This document shows, in pieces, positions 40,750-49,405 of a stretch of DNA of 64,000 nt. A program made the translations under genes and the position numbers. Each line of letters begins with the position of its first letter. Positions within the stretch are counted from its first letter, which is position 1. The DNA comes from Aquincola tertiaricarbonis (lineage in GTDB: Bacteria; Pseudomonadota; Gammaproteobacteria; Burkholderiales; Burkholderiaceae_C): assembly GCF_023573145.1 (NCBI RefSeq), contig NZ_CP097636.1:558001-622000 (forward strand). The letters run 5' to 3'. The notes beneath the pieces were generated by a model. The model saw only the letters and a list, made by a program, of their open reading frames with translations. It searched no databases and had not been told where the DNA came from.

Positions 40750-41823
40750 TCAGGCCGTGGTGGCCACGGTGAACCGCCACACGCCATCAGCGCCGCGGCT
40801 GCGTTGCACCCGCCCTCCATGCCACAGCATGTTCAGGTGGGCCAGCGACTCGGCCATCGCGAAGGTGGTCTGGTGGGCGTCCAGCTCGCGGCGGAACAGC
40901 ACGGGCAGCATGTCGGCGGCGCTGCCGGGGCGCTGGCGCAGGGCCTGCATCAGCTCGGCCAGGCGTTCGTCGTGGTGGCGTTGCAGTTGCTGCACCCGCG
41001 TGTGCAGGCCGCGGAAGGGCCGGCCGTGTGAGGGCAGTACCAGCGTGTCTGCCGGCAGCTCGGCGGCGGTGCGGGCGATGGAGTCCAGATACAGCGGCAG
41101 CGGGTTGCCTTCGGGCTCGCTGCTGTGCACGCCCACGTTGGTGCTGATGCGCGGCAGCACCATGTCGCCCGCGATCAGCAGGCCGCCCTGCGCATCGTGC
41201 AGCGACATGTGCTCGGGCGCATGACCATAGCCCGCCATGCAGCGCCACGGCCGGCCGTTGATGTGCAGCACCATGCCGTCCAGCAGCCGCCGGTAGCTGG
41301 CGGGCAGGGCCGGCACCAGCTGCGCGAAATGATCGCTGCGGTGGCGTATCAGCTCCAGCGTCTCGCCATCCGCCAGGCCGTGCGCGGCCAGGAAGTCGGC
41401 GTTCTCGTCGCCGCCCTGGCCGGTGGCGTTGCGCGCCAGCTGGGCCACGCCGAAGTCGGTGGCGCTGATCCACATCCGGCATTGCCAGCGCTCGGTCAGC
41501 CAATGCGCCAGGCCGATGTGGTCGGGGTGCATGTGGGTGACGATCACGCGCAGCACCGGCAGGCCTTGCAGCGCGGTGGCAAACACCTGCTCCCACGCCG
41601 CGCGGGTGCTGGGGCTGTCGATGCCGCAGTCGACGATGGTCCAGCCCTCGCGCCCGTCCTGCCGGTCGCGCAGCAGCCACAAGTTGATGTGGTCGAGCGC
41701 AAACGGCAGCGGCATGCGCAGCCACAGCACGCCCGGCGCCACCTCCAGCGTGCCGCCGGAGGCGGGCAAGGTGTCGCCAAGGGGATAGACAAGCTGCAGT
41801 TCGTCGGCGTTTGCCATGGTCAT
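40750..41823 (-). CDS. Metallo-beta-lactamase-fold hydrolase
   Basis: Metal-dependent hydrolase of the MBL superfamily with the zinc motif THMHPDHIGLAHWL (HxHxDH). A downstream AGYGHAPEHMSL supplies the third histidine, the bridging Asp is in LLIAGDMVLP, and the last His is in LPSHGRPFRGL. The C-terminal region (about residues 270-355) is a helical domain seen in LACTB2-like and related thioesterase-type members. ATG 41823 and ATG 41817 are both possible starts. It is divergent from a LiuR-like MerR regulator and may be under its control. Substrate unknown; a CoA-thioester is plausible from context. Confidence 0.88.
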   Translation of the reverse strand: MTMANADELQLVYPLGDTLPASGGTLEVAPGVLWLRMPLPFALDHINLWLLRDRQDGREGWTIVDCGIDSPSTRAAWEQVFATALQGLPVLRVIVTHMHPDHIGLAHWLTERWQCRMWISATDFGVAQLARNATGQGGDENADFLAAHGLADGETLELIRHRSDHFAQLVPALPASYRRLLDGMVLHINGRPWRCMAGYGHAPEHMSLHDAQGGLLIAGDMVLPRISTNVGVHSSEPEGNPLPLYLDSIARTAAELPADTLVLPSHGRPFRGLHTRVQQLQRHHDERLAELMQALRQRPGSAADMLPVLFRRELDAHQTTFAMAESLAHLNMLWHGGRVQRSRGADGVWRFTVATTA

Positions 41824-41846
41824 GGTGCGGTGCGGGCCGCAGTACA

Positions 41847-41862
41847 TTTACGTTTACGTCAA
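41847..41862. promoter_or_regulatory. Imperfect palindrome between MBL gene and MerR gene
   Basis: TTTACGTTTACGTCAA matches its own reverse complement at 12 of 16 positions, and a further ACGTCA follows. It lies in the 52-base divergent intergenic region. LiuR-type regulators use TTTACG/ACGTCAA-like palindromes, as far as I recall, so this is a good candidate operator for both genes. Confidence 0.5.
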
Positions 41863-41875
41863 CGTCAGTGTAGAC

Positions 41876-42307
41876 ATGCCCGCCGCCCCCCGCCCCGCCA
41901 AGGAAGGCAAGACCTTCAGCATCACCGAGCTTTCGCAGGAGTTCGATGTCACGCCGCGTGCCATCCGCTTCTACGAGGACATGGGCCTGCTGGAGCCGGA
42001 GCGCCGCGGCATGAACCGCGTGTACAACCACCGCGACCGCACGCGCCTCAAGCTCACGCTGCGAGGCAAGCGCCTGGGGCTCAGCCTGTCAGAGGTGAAG
42101 CAGCTGGTGGACATGTATGAATCGCCGTCCGACACCACGCAGCAGCTTGAGGCTTTCCTGGCCATGCTGCAATCGCACCGGCAGCAGCTCGAGCGCAAAC
42201 TGGCCGACCTGCAGCTCACGCTCACCGAGATCGGGCAGCATGAGGCCCGTTGCCGCCGCATGCTGACGGACGCGCGCCGCACCCGCACCAAGAAGGAGGC
42301 CCCATGA
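41876..42307 (+). CDS. MerR-family regulator, LiuR-like
   Basis: An N-terminal winged helix (FSITELSQEFDVTPRAIRFY) is followed by the EDMGLLEPERRG and DRTRLKLTLRGKRLGLSL segments that mark the LiuR group, which controls leucine/isovalerate degradation in proteobacteria. A coiled-coil dimerisation helix follows (about residues 85-130). The ATG at 41876 is chosen because the frame upstream has no family similarity. Length 143 residues. It heads a rightward run including thiolase and acyl-CoA dehydrogenase genes. The stop overlaps the next start (ATGA). Confidence 0.88.
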   Translation: MPAAPRPAKEGKTFSITELSQEFDVTPRAIRFYEDMGLLEPERRGMNRVYNHRDRTRLKLTLRGKRLGLSLSEVKQLVDMYESPSDTTQQLEAFLAMLQSHRQQLERKLADLQLTLTEIGQHEARCRRMLTDARRTRTKKEAP

Positions 42308-42846
42308 CGCCCGGAACGCCGCTGCCCACGCTGGTGGGCCAGCGCTGCACCCTGCGCGAGCTCACGCCCGCCGACGCGCCCAGCCTGCAACGCCATGCCG
42401 ACGACGTGGAGGTGTGGCGCAACCTGTTCGAAGGCTTCCCGCACCCCTACACGCTGGCCGATGCCATCGCCTGGTGCGACGGCGGCGCCCGTGAATCGCA
42501 CTACGGCCATGTGTGGGGCATCGATGTGCGCGGCGAAGTGATCGGCTGTGCCAACGTGGCGCCGCAGCAGGGCCCGCTACGCTGCAATGCCGAGGTGGGC
42601 TACTGGATCGGCCAGCCGCACTGGCGGCATGGCATCGCCACCGAGGCGCTGGGCCTGATCACCGAGTGGGTGTGGCAGGAGCTGCCCGAGATCACGCGCC
42701 TGTTCGCGCCCATCTTCGCGTGGAACACCGGCTCGCAGGCGGTGGCCCGCAAGTGCGGCTACATCAAGGAAGCCGACATGCCGCGCAGCGCCTTCAAGGA
42801 TGGTCGCGTGATCGACCGCGTGCAGTACGCCATCTACCGGCCTTGA
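42304..42846 (+). CDS. GNAT-family N-acetyltransferase (RimJ/RimL-like)
   Basis: Acetyl-CoA-dependent acyltransferase of the RimJ/RimL branch. It begins LVGQRCTLRELTPADAPSL and contains EVGYWIGQPHWRHGIATEAL, the acetyl-CoA-binding region (the Q/RxxGxG/A equivalent is WRHGIA), and the AWNTGSQAVARKCGY motif typical of this branch. Length 180 residues. The ATG at 42304 overlaps the MerR stop. Substrate unknown. Confidence 0.9.
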   Translation: MTPGTPLPTLVGQRCTLRELTPADAPSLQRHADDVEVWRNLFEGFPHPYTLADAIAWCDGGARESHYGHVWGIDVRGEVIGCANVAPQQGPLRCNAEVGYWIGQPHWRHGIATEALGLITEWVWQELPEITRLFAPIFAWNTGSQAVARKCGYIKEADMPRSAFKDGRVIDRVQYAIYRP

Positions 42847-42886
42847 CCGCCTTCACTTCCACTCCCTCTTTGTCCAAGGCCTTTTG

Positions 42887-43555
42887 ATGAGTCAAGACTC
42901 CCTAGCCGACCTGCTCGACAAGAACCGCCAGTGGGCGGCCGATGTCGAGCATCGTCAGCCCGGCTTCTTCAGCAGCCTGCTGAAGCAGCAGGAGCCGCAG
43001 TACCTGTGGATCGGCTGCGCCGACAGCCGCGTGCCCGCCAACGAGCTGGTGGGCCTGGCGCCCGGTGAGCTGTTCGTGCACCGCAACGTGGCCAACGTGG
43101 TGGCGCACTCCGACCTCAACTGCCTGTCGGTGGTGCAGTTCGCGGTCGACCAGCTCAAGGTGCAGCACATCATGATCGTCGGCCACTCCAACTGCGGTGG
43201 TGTGCGGGCGGCGCTGTACAACAAGCGCGTGGGCCTGGTCGACAACTGGCTGCGCCATGTGCAGGACGTGCGCAGCCGCCACCAGGCCTGGCTGGACACC
43301 GTGCCCGAGGCCCGCCGCGTGGACGCGCTGTGCGAGCTCAACGTGCTCGAGCAGGCCCGCAACGTGTGCGAGACCACCGTGGTGCAGGACGCCTGGCAGC
43401 GTGGCCAGACCGTGGTGATCCACGGCTGGTTCTACGGCCTGCACAACGGCCTGCTCCAGGACCTGCGCATGACGGTCGGCAACTCCGACGACGTCAACAC
43501 CGCTTACGAAACCAGCCTTGCAGCAGTTCAGCAGCGCTACACCCCTGCCACCTGA
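42887..43555 (+). CDS. can: Beta-class carbonic anhydrase
   Basis: Reversible hydration of CO2. The zinc ligands are Cys44, His99 and Cys102, with the Asp46-Arg48 dyad in CADSRVPAN and the ligand motif VGHSNCGGV. Length 222 residues, as in E. coli Can. The ATG at 42887 has AAGG 7 bases upstream; a TTG 3 bases earlier is not needed. aceK starts 19 bases downstream, so bicarbonate supply and central carbon control may be co-expressed. Confidence 0.95.
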   Translation: MSQDSLADLLDKNRQWAADVEHRQPGFFSSLLKQQEPQYLWIGCADSRVPANELVGLAPGELFVHRNVANVVAHSDLNCLSVVQFAVDQLKVQHIMIVGHSNCGGVRAALYNKRVGLVDNWLRHVQDVRSRHQAWLDTVPEARRVDALCELNVLEQARNVCETTVVQDAWQRGQTVVIHGWFYGLHNGLLQDLRMTVGNSDDVNTAYETSLAAVQQRYTPAT

Positions 43556-43574
43556 CCCCCTGCTTCGCCCACCC

Positions 43575-45332
43575 ATGTTTCCGCACCAGCTCACCGACGG
43601 CCGTGCCTTCCACATCGCCCAGGCCCTGCGTGATGGCTTCAACCGCCACTACACGCTGTTCAGGCAGACCAGCGCCGAAGCCAAGCAGCGCTTCGAGCAG
43701 GCCGACTGGCAGGGCCAGCAGCGCGCGCAGCGAGAGCGGATCGAGTTCTACGACCTGCGGGTGGACGAAGCAGTGCAACGGCTGCTCAACGAGTTCGATG
43801 CCAACGACCTGCCGATGGACGTTTGGCAGCAGGTCAAGCTGCACTTCATCGGCCTGTTGACCGACCACCACCAGCCCGAGCTGGCCGAGACCTTCTTCAA
43901 CTCGGTCACCACCCGGGTGCTGCACCACAGCTACTTCCTCAACGACTTCATCTTCGTGCGCCCGGCGCTGAGCACCGAGTACATCGAGAACGACGAGCCG
44001 GCCGCCACGCCCACCTACCGCGCCTACTACCCCACGCGCGACACGCTGCACGAAACGATGGTGCGGGTGGTGCACAACTTTCAGCTGCAGCGCCCCTTCG
44101 AAGACCTGGAGCGTGACATTGCCCGCGTGCTGGAAGTGCTGGAGCCCGAGATGGGCATGAGCCGGCTGCGCGCCAATTTCCAGATCCAGGTGCTGGCCTC
44201 GCTCTTCTATCGCAACAAGGGCGCCTACCTGGTGGGCAAGGTGATCAACGGCTTCCGCGAGCTGGGCTTTGCGCTGCCCATCCTGCACAACGAAGCGGGC
44301 CAGCTGGTGATCGACACCGCGCTGCACGGCGAAGACGACCTGCAGATGCTGTTCAGCTTTGCGCGGGCCTACTTCATGGTGGACATGGAGATTCCCAGCG
44401 CCTACGTGCAGTTTCTTCGGTCGCTGATGCCGCGCAAGCCGCGGGCCGAGATCTACAGCGCGCTGGGCCTGCAAAAGCACGGCAAGAACCTGTTCTACCG
44501 CGACTTCCTGTACCACCAGCGGCACAGCAGCGACCGCTTCCGCATCGCGCCCGGCATCAAGGGCATGGTGATGCTGGTGTTCGACCTGCCCTCGTTCCCC
44601 TATGTGTTCAAGTGCATCAAGGACTTCTACCCGCCGCAGAAGGAAACCACGCGCGAGCAGATCCAGGGCAAGTACCAGCTGGTGAAGACCCACGACCGCG
44701 TGGGCCGCATGGCCGACACGCTGGAGTACAGCAACGTGGCCTTTCCGCGATCGCGCTTCGAAGATGAGCTGATCGCCGAGCTGAAGCACTTCTGCCCCAG
44801 CCTGATCGAGGAAGACGGCGACTGGCTGGTCATCCGCCACGTGTACATCGAGCGGCGCATGATCCCGCTGAACATCTTCCTGCAAGAGGCCACGCCCAGC
44901 CAGATCGAGCATGCGGTGCTGGAGTACGGCAACGCCATCAAGGACCTGGTGGCGGCCAACATCTTCCCGGGCGACATGCTGTGGAAGAACTTCGGCGTCA
45001 CACGCCACGGCAAGGTGGTGTTCTACGACTACGACGAGATCGAGTACCTGACCGACTGCAACTTCCGCCGCGTGCCTGCACCGCGCAACGAAGAAGACGA
45101 GATGTCGGGCGAGATCTGGTATTCGGTCGGCCCGCGCGACGTGTTCCCCGAGACCTTCGAGCCCTTCCTGCTGGGCAACCCCGCGGTGCGCAAGGTGTTC
45201 ATGGCGCACCACGCCGACCTGCTCGACCCCGCGTTCTGGCAGGGCCACAAAGAGCGCATTGCCGCCGGCCATGTGCACGACGTGTTCCCGTACGAGCCCG
45301 AGCGCCGCTTCCACCTCCGTCACGCTGTTTGA
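43575..45332 (+). CDS. aceK: Isocitrate dehydrogenase kinase/phosphatase
   Basis: Bifunctional enzyme that phosphorylates and dephosphorylates isocitrate dehydrogenase, directing isocitrate between the TCA cycle and the glyoxylate shunt. The ATP loop is [13 protein letters not shown]. The kinase-like C-lobe contains [16 protein letters not shown] and [11 protein letters not shown] with the metal-binding Asp/Glu. Length 585 residues from the ATG at 43575, close to E. coli (578); an upstream in-frame ATG at 43518 lies inside the carbonic anhydrase gene. No isocitrate lyase or malate synthase gene is adjacent; aceK instead leads into a thiolase gene 12 bases downstream. Confidence 0.96.
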   Translation: MFPHQLTDGRAFHIAQALRDGFNRHYTLFRQTSAEAKQRFEQADWQGQQRAQRERIEFYDLRVDEAVQRLLNEFDANDLPMDVWQQVKLHFIGLLTDHHQPELAETFFNSVTTRVLHHSYFLNDFIFVRPALSTEYIENDEPAATPTYRAYYPTRDTLHETMVRVVHNFQLQRPFEDLERDIARVLEVLEPEMGMSRLRANFQIQVLASLFYRNKGAYLVGKVINGFRELGFALPILHNEAGQLVIDTALHGEDDLQMLFSFARAYFMVDMEIPSAYVQFLRSLMPRKPRAEIYSALGLQKHGKNLFYRDFLYHQRHSSDRFRIAPGIKGMVMLVFDLPSFPYVFKCIKDFYPPQKETTREQIQGKYQLVKTHDRVGRMADTLEYSNVAFPRSRFEDELIAELKHFCPSLIEEDGDWLVIRHVYIERRMIPLNIFLQEATPSQIEHAVLEYGNAIKDLVAANIFPGDMLWKNFGVTRHGKVVFYDYDEIEYLTDCNFRRVPAPRNEEDEMSGEIWYSVGPRDVFPETFEPFLLGNPAVRKVFMAHHADLLDPAFWQGHKERIAAGHVHDVFPYEPERRFHLRHAV

Positions 45333-45344
45333 AAGGACGAAACC

Positions 45345-46529
45345 ATGAGCGCACCTGATCCCATCGTCATCGTGTCCGCGGCCCGCACGCCCATCGGCGG
45401 CCTGCTGGGCGACTTTGCCGCGTTGCCGGCGTGGGAGCTGGGCGCCGTGGCCATCCGCGCCGCGGTGGAGCGGGCCGGCGTGCCCGGCGACGCGGTGGAC
45501 GAAGTGCTGTTCGGCAACTGCCTGATGGCCGGCCAGGGCCAGGCGCCCGCCCGCCAGGCCGCACGCAAGGCCGGCCTGCCCGATTCGGCCGGCGCCGTGA
45601 CGCTGAGCAAGATGTGCGGCTCCGGCATGCGGGCCATGATGTTCGGCCACGACATGCTGGCCGCCGGCAGCGCCGGCGTGGTGGTGGCCGGCGGCATGGA
45701 AAGCATGACCAACGCGCCGCACCTGATGTTTGCGCGCAAGGGCATCAAGTATGGCGCCTCGGCCGTGTACGACCACATGGCCATGGACGGCCTGGAAGAC
45801 GCGTATGAACGCGGCAAGGCCATGGGCGTGTTCGCCGAATCGTGCGCGGCCAAGTACCAGTTCACGCGCGAGGCGATGGACCAGTTCGCCATCACCTCCA
45901 CCCAGCGCGCCAAGCAGGCCAACGAAGATGGCAGCTTCGATTGGGAGATGGCGGCCGTCACCTTGCCCGGCAAGGCCGGCGACGTGCAGATCACCCGCGA
46001 CGAACAGCCCTTCAAGGCCAAGCTGGACAAGATTCCGGGCCTGAAGCCCGCCTTCAAGAAGGACGGCACCATCACCGCCGCCACCTCGTCCAGCATCTCC
46101 GACGGCGCCGCCGCGCTGGTGATGATGCGCGAGAGCGATGCGGTGCGCCGCGGCGCCCGGCCCATCGCCCGCATCGTGGCGCACAGCGTGCACGCGCAGG
46201 CGCCCGAGTGGTTTGCCACCGCGCCGGCCGGCGCCATCGACAAGGTGCTGAAGAAGGCCGGCTGGCAGCCCGGCCAGGTCGACCTGTGGGAAGTGAACGA
46301 GGCCTTTGCCGCCGTCACCATGGCGGCCATGGCCGAGTTCAAGCTGCCGCACGACATCGTCAACGTGCATGGCGGCGCGGTGGCGCTGGGCCACCCCATC
46401 GGCGCCTCGGGCGCTCGCATCGTCGTCACGCTGCTGGGCGCGATGAAGAAGCGCAACGCCCAGCGTGGCGTGGCCTCGCTGTGCATCGGCGGCGGCGAGG
46501 CCACCGCCATGGCGCTGGAACTGCTGTGA
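45345..46529 (+). CDS. Acetyl-CoA C-acetyltransferase (thiolase)
   Basis: Biosynthetic/degradative thiolase forming or cleaving acetoacetyl-CoA. Acyl-accepting Cys91 is in LSKMCGSGMRAMM, the His is in VALGHPIGASGAR, and the second Cys is in SLCIGGGEATAM. Length 394 residues, typical of PhaA/AtoB-type enzymes. It lies between aceK and an SDR gene, within an operon ending in an acyl-CoA dehydrogenase. This suggests breakdown of short acyl-CoAs, though a role in polyhydroxybutyrate synthesis cannot be excluded. Confidence 0.95.
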   Translation: MSAPDPIVIVSAARTPIGGLLGDFAALPAWELGAVAIRAAVERAGVPGDAVDEVLFGNCLMAGQGQAPARQAARKAGLPDSAGAVTLSKMCGSGMRAMMFGHDMLAAGSAGVVVAGGMESMTNAPHLMFARKGIKYGASAVYDHMAMDGLEDAYERGKAMGVFAESCAAKYQFTREAMDQFAITSTQRAKQANEDGSFDWEMAAVTLPGKAGDVQITRDEQPFKAKLDKIPGLKPAFKKDGTITAATSSSISDGAAALVMMRESDAVRRGARPIARIVAHSVHAQAPEWFATAPAGAIDKVLKKAGWQPGQVDLWEVNEAFAAVTMAAMAEFKLPHDIVNVHGGAVALGHPIGASGARIVVTLLGAMKKRNAQRGVASLCIGGGEATAMALELL

Positions 46530-46542
46530 CCGGGGCCGCACG

Positions 46543-47208
46543 ATGAAGGTCCTGGTGATCGGCGCCAGCCGCGGGCTGGGGCAAGAGCTGGTGCGGCAAT
46601 GCCTGGCCGACCGCGCCCAGGTCACGGCCACCGCGCGCAGTGCCGAGGGTGTGGCCGCACTGCAGGCCATGGGCGCCGAAGCCTTTGCGCTGGACGTGAG
46701 CGATGCCGCCAGCGCCTCGGGCATCGCCTGGCGCTGCGACAACGCGGGCTTTGACCAGGTGTGGCTGATGGCCGGCGTGTACGGCCCGCGCACGCAAGGC
46801 CTGCAAACGCCCACGGAAGCCGACTTCGACGCGGTGATGCACACCAACGTGCTGGGCGCCATGCGGGTGCTGCCGCAGCTGGCCGATGCGTTGGCGCCCG
46901 GCGCCAAGGTGGCGGTGCTGTCGTCGCGCATGGGCTCCATCGGCCTGCGCTCGGCCACCGCCGGCTGGCTGTACCGCGCCAGCAAGGCCGCGCTCAACTC
47001 GGTGGTCAAGGACGTGTCGCTGGCCTGGCAGGGCAGGGCCGTTTGCGTGGCGCTTCACCCCGGCTGGGTGCAGACCGACATGGGCGGCAGCCAGGCCGAC
47101 CTGACGCCGCAGCACAGCATTGCTGACCTGCGCCGCACCGTGGCGGGCCTGACGGCCCAACACAGCGGCGGCTTTTTCAACCACGACGGCCAGCCGCTGG
47201 CCTGGTAG
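46543..47208 (+). CDS. Short-chain dehydrogenase/reductase
   Basis: NAD(P)-binding Rossmann protein of 221 residues with GASRGLGQEL at the N-terminus, the catalytic Ser in VLSSRMGS, and Tyr-x3-Lys in WLYRASKAALN. The common NNAG segment is replaced by LMAGVYGP. It resembles the CsgA/short SDR group. The ATG at 46543 lies 13 bases after the thiolase stop. Substrate unknown, probably a hydroxyacyl or related carbonyl compound by context. Confidence 0.88.
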   Translation: MKVLVIGASRGLGQELVRQCLADRAQVTATARSAEGVAALQAMGAEAFALDVSDAASASGIAWRCDNAGFDQVWLMAGVYGPRTQGLQTPTEADFDAVMHTNVLGAMRVLPQLADALAPGAKVAVLSSRMGSIGLRSATAGWLYRASKAALNSVVKDVSLAWQGRAVCVALHPGWVQTDMGGSQADLTPQHSIADLRRTVAGLTAQHSGGFFNHDGQPLAW

Positions 47209-47227
47209 TACCGCAGGAACCCCGCGC

Positions 47228-48358
47228 ATGCATCTGTCTGAAGACCACCGCGCCATCCAGGACGCCGTGCGCAGCTATGTGCAAGACCGCATTGCGCCGC
47301 AGGCGGCGCAATGGGACAAGGCACACCACTTTCCGAAGGCCGAGCTGCAAGGCCTGGCCGAGCTGGGCTGCTACGGCGTGGCCGTGCCCGACGCATACGG
47401 CGGGGCGGGGCTGGACTACCTGTCGCTGGCCCTGATCCTGGAAGAGATCGCGGCCGGCGACGGCGGCACCTCTACCGTGGTCAGCGTCAACAACTGCCCG
47501 GTGTGCTCCATCCTGCTGGCCTGGGGCAACGAGCAGCAGAAGCAGCAGTGGCTGGTGCCGCTGGCCAGCGGCCGCATGCTGGGCGCCTTCTGCCTGACCG
47601 AGCCGCACGTGGGCTCACAGGCCGACGGCCTGAAAACCACCGCCGTGCGCGATGGTGACGACTACGTGATCAACGGCGTCAAGCAGTTCATCACCAGCGG
47701 CCAGAACGGCGACGTGGCCATCGTGATGGCGGTCACCGACAAGGCCGCCGGCAAGCGGGGCATCAGCGCCTTCCTGGTGCCCACCAAGGCGCCCGGCTAC
47801 ACCGTGGCGCGGCTGGAAGACAAGATGGGCCAGCACAGCAGCGACACCGCGCAGATCCTGTTCGAGAACTGCCGCGTGCCCGCTGCCAACCGCCTGGGCG
47901 AAGAAGGCCAGGGCCTGAAGATCGCCCTCTCGGGCCTGGAAGGCGGGCGCATCGGCATCGCTTCACAAAGTGTGGGCATGGCCCGCGCCGCCTTCGAGGC
48001 CGCACTGGCCTACAGCAAAGACCGCGTGGCCTTTGGCCAGCCGATCTTTCAGCACCAGGCCGTGCAATTCCGCCTGGCCGACATGGCCACGCAGATCGAA
48101 GCGGCCCGCCAGCTCATCTGGCATGCGGCCAGCCTGAAGGACGCCGGCCAACCCTGCCTGAAGGAGGCCGCGATGGCCAAGCTGTTTGCCAGCGAAATGG
48201 CCGAACGCGTCTGCAGCGCCGCCATCCAGACCCTGGGCGGCTACGGCTACGTCAGCGACTTTCCCCTGGAGCGCATCTACCGTGACGTGCGGGTGACGCA
48301 GATCTATGAGGGCACGTCGGATGTGCAGAAGATCTTGATTGGCCGGGCGTTGGGGTAG
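47228..48358 (+). CDS. Acyl-CoA dehydrogenase, short-chain type
   Basis: FAD-dependent dehydrogenase introducing a 2,3-double bond into acyl-CoA. FAD- and substrate-binding segments such as CLTEPHVGSQADGLKT and the C-terminal LGGYGYVSDFPLERIYRD are present. The catalytic base is Glu361 in IYEGTSDVQ, the position used by short/branched-chain enzymes; isovaleryl-CoA dehydrogenase uses a different site. Length 376 residues. It is the last gene of the aceK-thiolase-SDR run, 19 bases after the SDR stop, and convergent with the HicB-like gene. Confidence 0.94.
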   Translation: MHLSEDHRAIQDAVRSYVQDRIAPQAAQWDKAHHFPKAELQGLAELGCYGVAVPDAYGGAGLDYLSLALILEEIAAGDGGTSTVVSVNNCPVCSILLAWGNEQQKQQWLVPLASGRMLGAFCLTEPHVGSQADGLKTTAVRDGDDYVINGVKQFITSGQNGDVAIVMAVTDKAAGKRGISAFLVPTKAPGYTVARLEDKMGQHSSDTAQILFENCRVPAANRLGEEGQGLKIALSGLEGGRIGIASQSVGMARAAFEAALAYSKDRVAFGQPIFQHQAVQFRLADMATQIEAARQLIWHAASLKDAGQPCLKEAAMAKLFASEMAERVCSAAIQTLGGYGYVSDFPLERIYRDVRVTQIYEGTSDVQKILIGRALG

Positions 48359-48364
48359 GGCGGG

Positions 48365-48604
48365 TCAGGGTGTGGGTGCGCCGCCCGCTGGGCCGCAGAT
48401 CGCGCGGCGGGAATCGATGCCTTTTTCTGCGCAGACCTGAAGGTAGACGGCCAGGGAGTTCTTGAACTCCTGGCGCAGTTCCGTTGGGCTCTTTGCATAA
48501 AAGTCGGCACCTCCCGAGAGGCCCAGGATCTCACCGCAATACAGGCCGCTTTCAGGGTCGTATGCCATGCGCGCTGTGTAGCCCTGGACCGTCATCAAGT
48601 TCAT
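48365..48604 (-). CDS. HicB-like protein without HicA partner
   Basis: 79-residue protein with the HicB partial-RNase-H-like fold: YTARMAYDPESGLYCGEILGL, then TELRQEFKNSLAVYLQVCAEKG. It ends soon after and lacks a C-terminal DNA-binding domain. No HicA (small double-stranded-RNA-binding-like toxin) is present on either side. It lies 48 bases downstream of the RelE/HigB-type toxin-antitoxin pair on the same strand. It could be an orphan antitoxin or a third component of that locus. ATG 48595 is an alternative start. Confidence 0.78.
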   Translation of the reverse strand: MNLMTVQGYTARMAYDPESGLYCGEILGLSGGADFYAKSPTELRQEFKNSLAVYLQVCAEKGIDSRRAICGPAGGAPTP

Positions 48605-48652
48605 AGCATCAGTCCCCGCCGCGGCGCACTTGTCCTGCTGAACGACTCGGCC

Positions 48653-48967
48653 TCACTTTCTCGACACCGCCAGCACCGCCTTCGGGTTGGTGCGAGCGAT
48701 GGCCAGCAGCGTGCGCGCTGCACCGCTGGGCTGCTTTCTGCCTTGCTCCCAGCCTTGGAGCGTGCGAACCGAGACGCCCAGCAGGCTGGCGAACTGCGAC
48801 TGGGACAGGCCGGTCGCTTCGCGAGCTTCGGTGGCCGACGAAACCACCACCTTGCCCTTGCCTGCCTTCATGTCCTTGATGGACTGCAGGATCTCCGCGC
48901 CCAGGTCCCGCTGTGCCTCGAACGCAGCGACTTCGGCAGGGTTGAGCTTCTTAGATTTCAAGGGCAC
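48653..48967 (-). CDS. XRE-family antitoxin (HigA/NadS type)
   Basis: DNA-binding antitoxin of 104 residues with a C-terminal Xre helix-turn-helix (ATGLSQSQFASLLGVSVRTL, then QGWEQGRKQPSG) and an N-terminal toxin-binding part. I chose the GTG at 48967 because AAGGAG lies 7 bases upstream, inside the toxin gene; the ORF stays open further upstream in a frame with no similarity. It overlaps the end of the toxin gene by 17 bases, the inverted toxin-first order typical of HigBA. It probably represses its own operon. Confidence 0.9.
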   Translation of the reverse strand: MPLKSKKLNPAEVAAFEAQRDLGAEILQSIKDMKAGKGKVVVSSATEAREATGLSQSQFASLLGVSVRTLQGWEQGRKQPSGAARTLLAIARTNPKAVLAVSRK

Positions 48968-49262
48968 GACGAATCTCCTTGAGTGTGCTGGGCGAAATGT
49001 TCGCAGACTCCGCCTTGGCATACAGCGTCAGCAGATAAACCTCACCCGCTTCGTTCCGAGCCAGATAGACGATCCTGACGCCGCTGGACTTGCCGGTTCC
49101 TTCCCGGGCCCAGCGCACTTTGCGGACACCTCCGGAGCCACGAATCAGCGACCCGGCGTCCGGGTTGCGGGATATGAAGGATGCGAATTCAGCGCGCTCG
49201 TCCTCGTCCCAGTACCGGGGCCACATCCTTTGAAAGATGGGGCTTTCGACGACGGTGAGCAT
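48951..49262 (-). CDS. RelE/HigB-type toxin
   Basis: RelE/ParE-superfamily mRNA interferase-like toxin of 103 residues. It begins MLTVVESPIFQRMWPRYWDE and contains GVRKVRWAREGTGKSSGVRIV and YLLTLYAKAESANI, with the basic and Tyr/Lys residues typical of RelE enzymes that cut mRNA on the ribosome. The ATG at 49262 matches the usual N-terminus; the extended frame upstream overlaps the next gene's region and is not credible. Its neighbour is an overlapping Xre antitoxin. Confidence 0.9.
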   Translation of the reverse strand: MLTVVESPIFQRMWPRYWDEDERAEFASFISRNPDAGSLIRGSGGVRKVRWAREGTGKSSGVRIVYLARNEAGEVYLLTLYAKAESANISPSTLKEIRRALEI

Positions 49263-49405
49263 GGTGGGACTGTACGCCTTAGGCGTAGGGCCGTCAATCA
49301 GTCGTTTTGCGCGACGACCAGCGCTCGGGTTTCCCGCAGCGCCTCCACCGCCCAGGGATTCCGCCACCCCCGCCCCCCACCCCCGCGTGCTACGTTCACC
49401 CCACC

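Noticed and set aside
48365..48604. Complete HicAB toxin-antitoxin system
   Set aside because: No HicA-like frame was found on either side in either strand.
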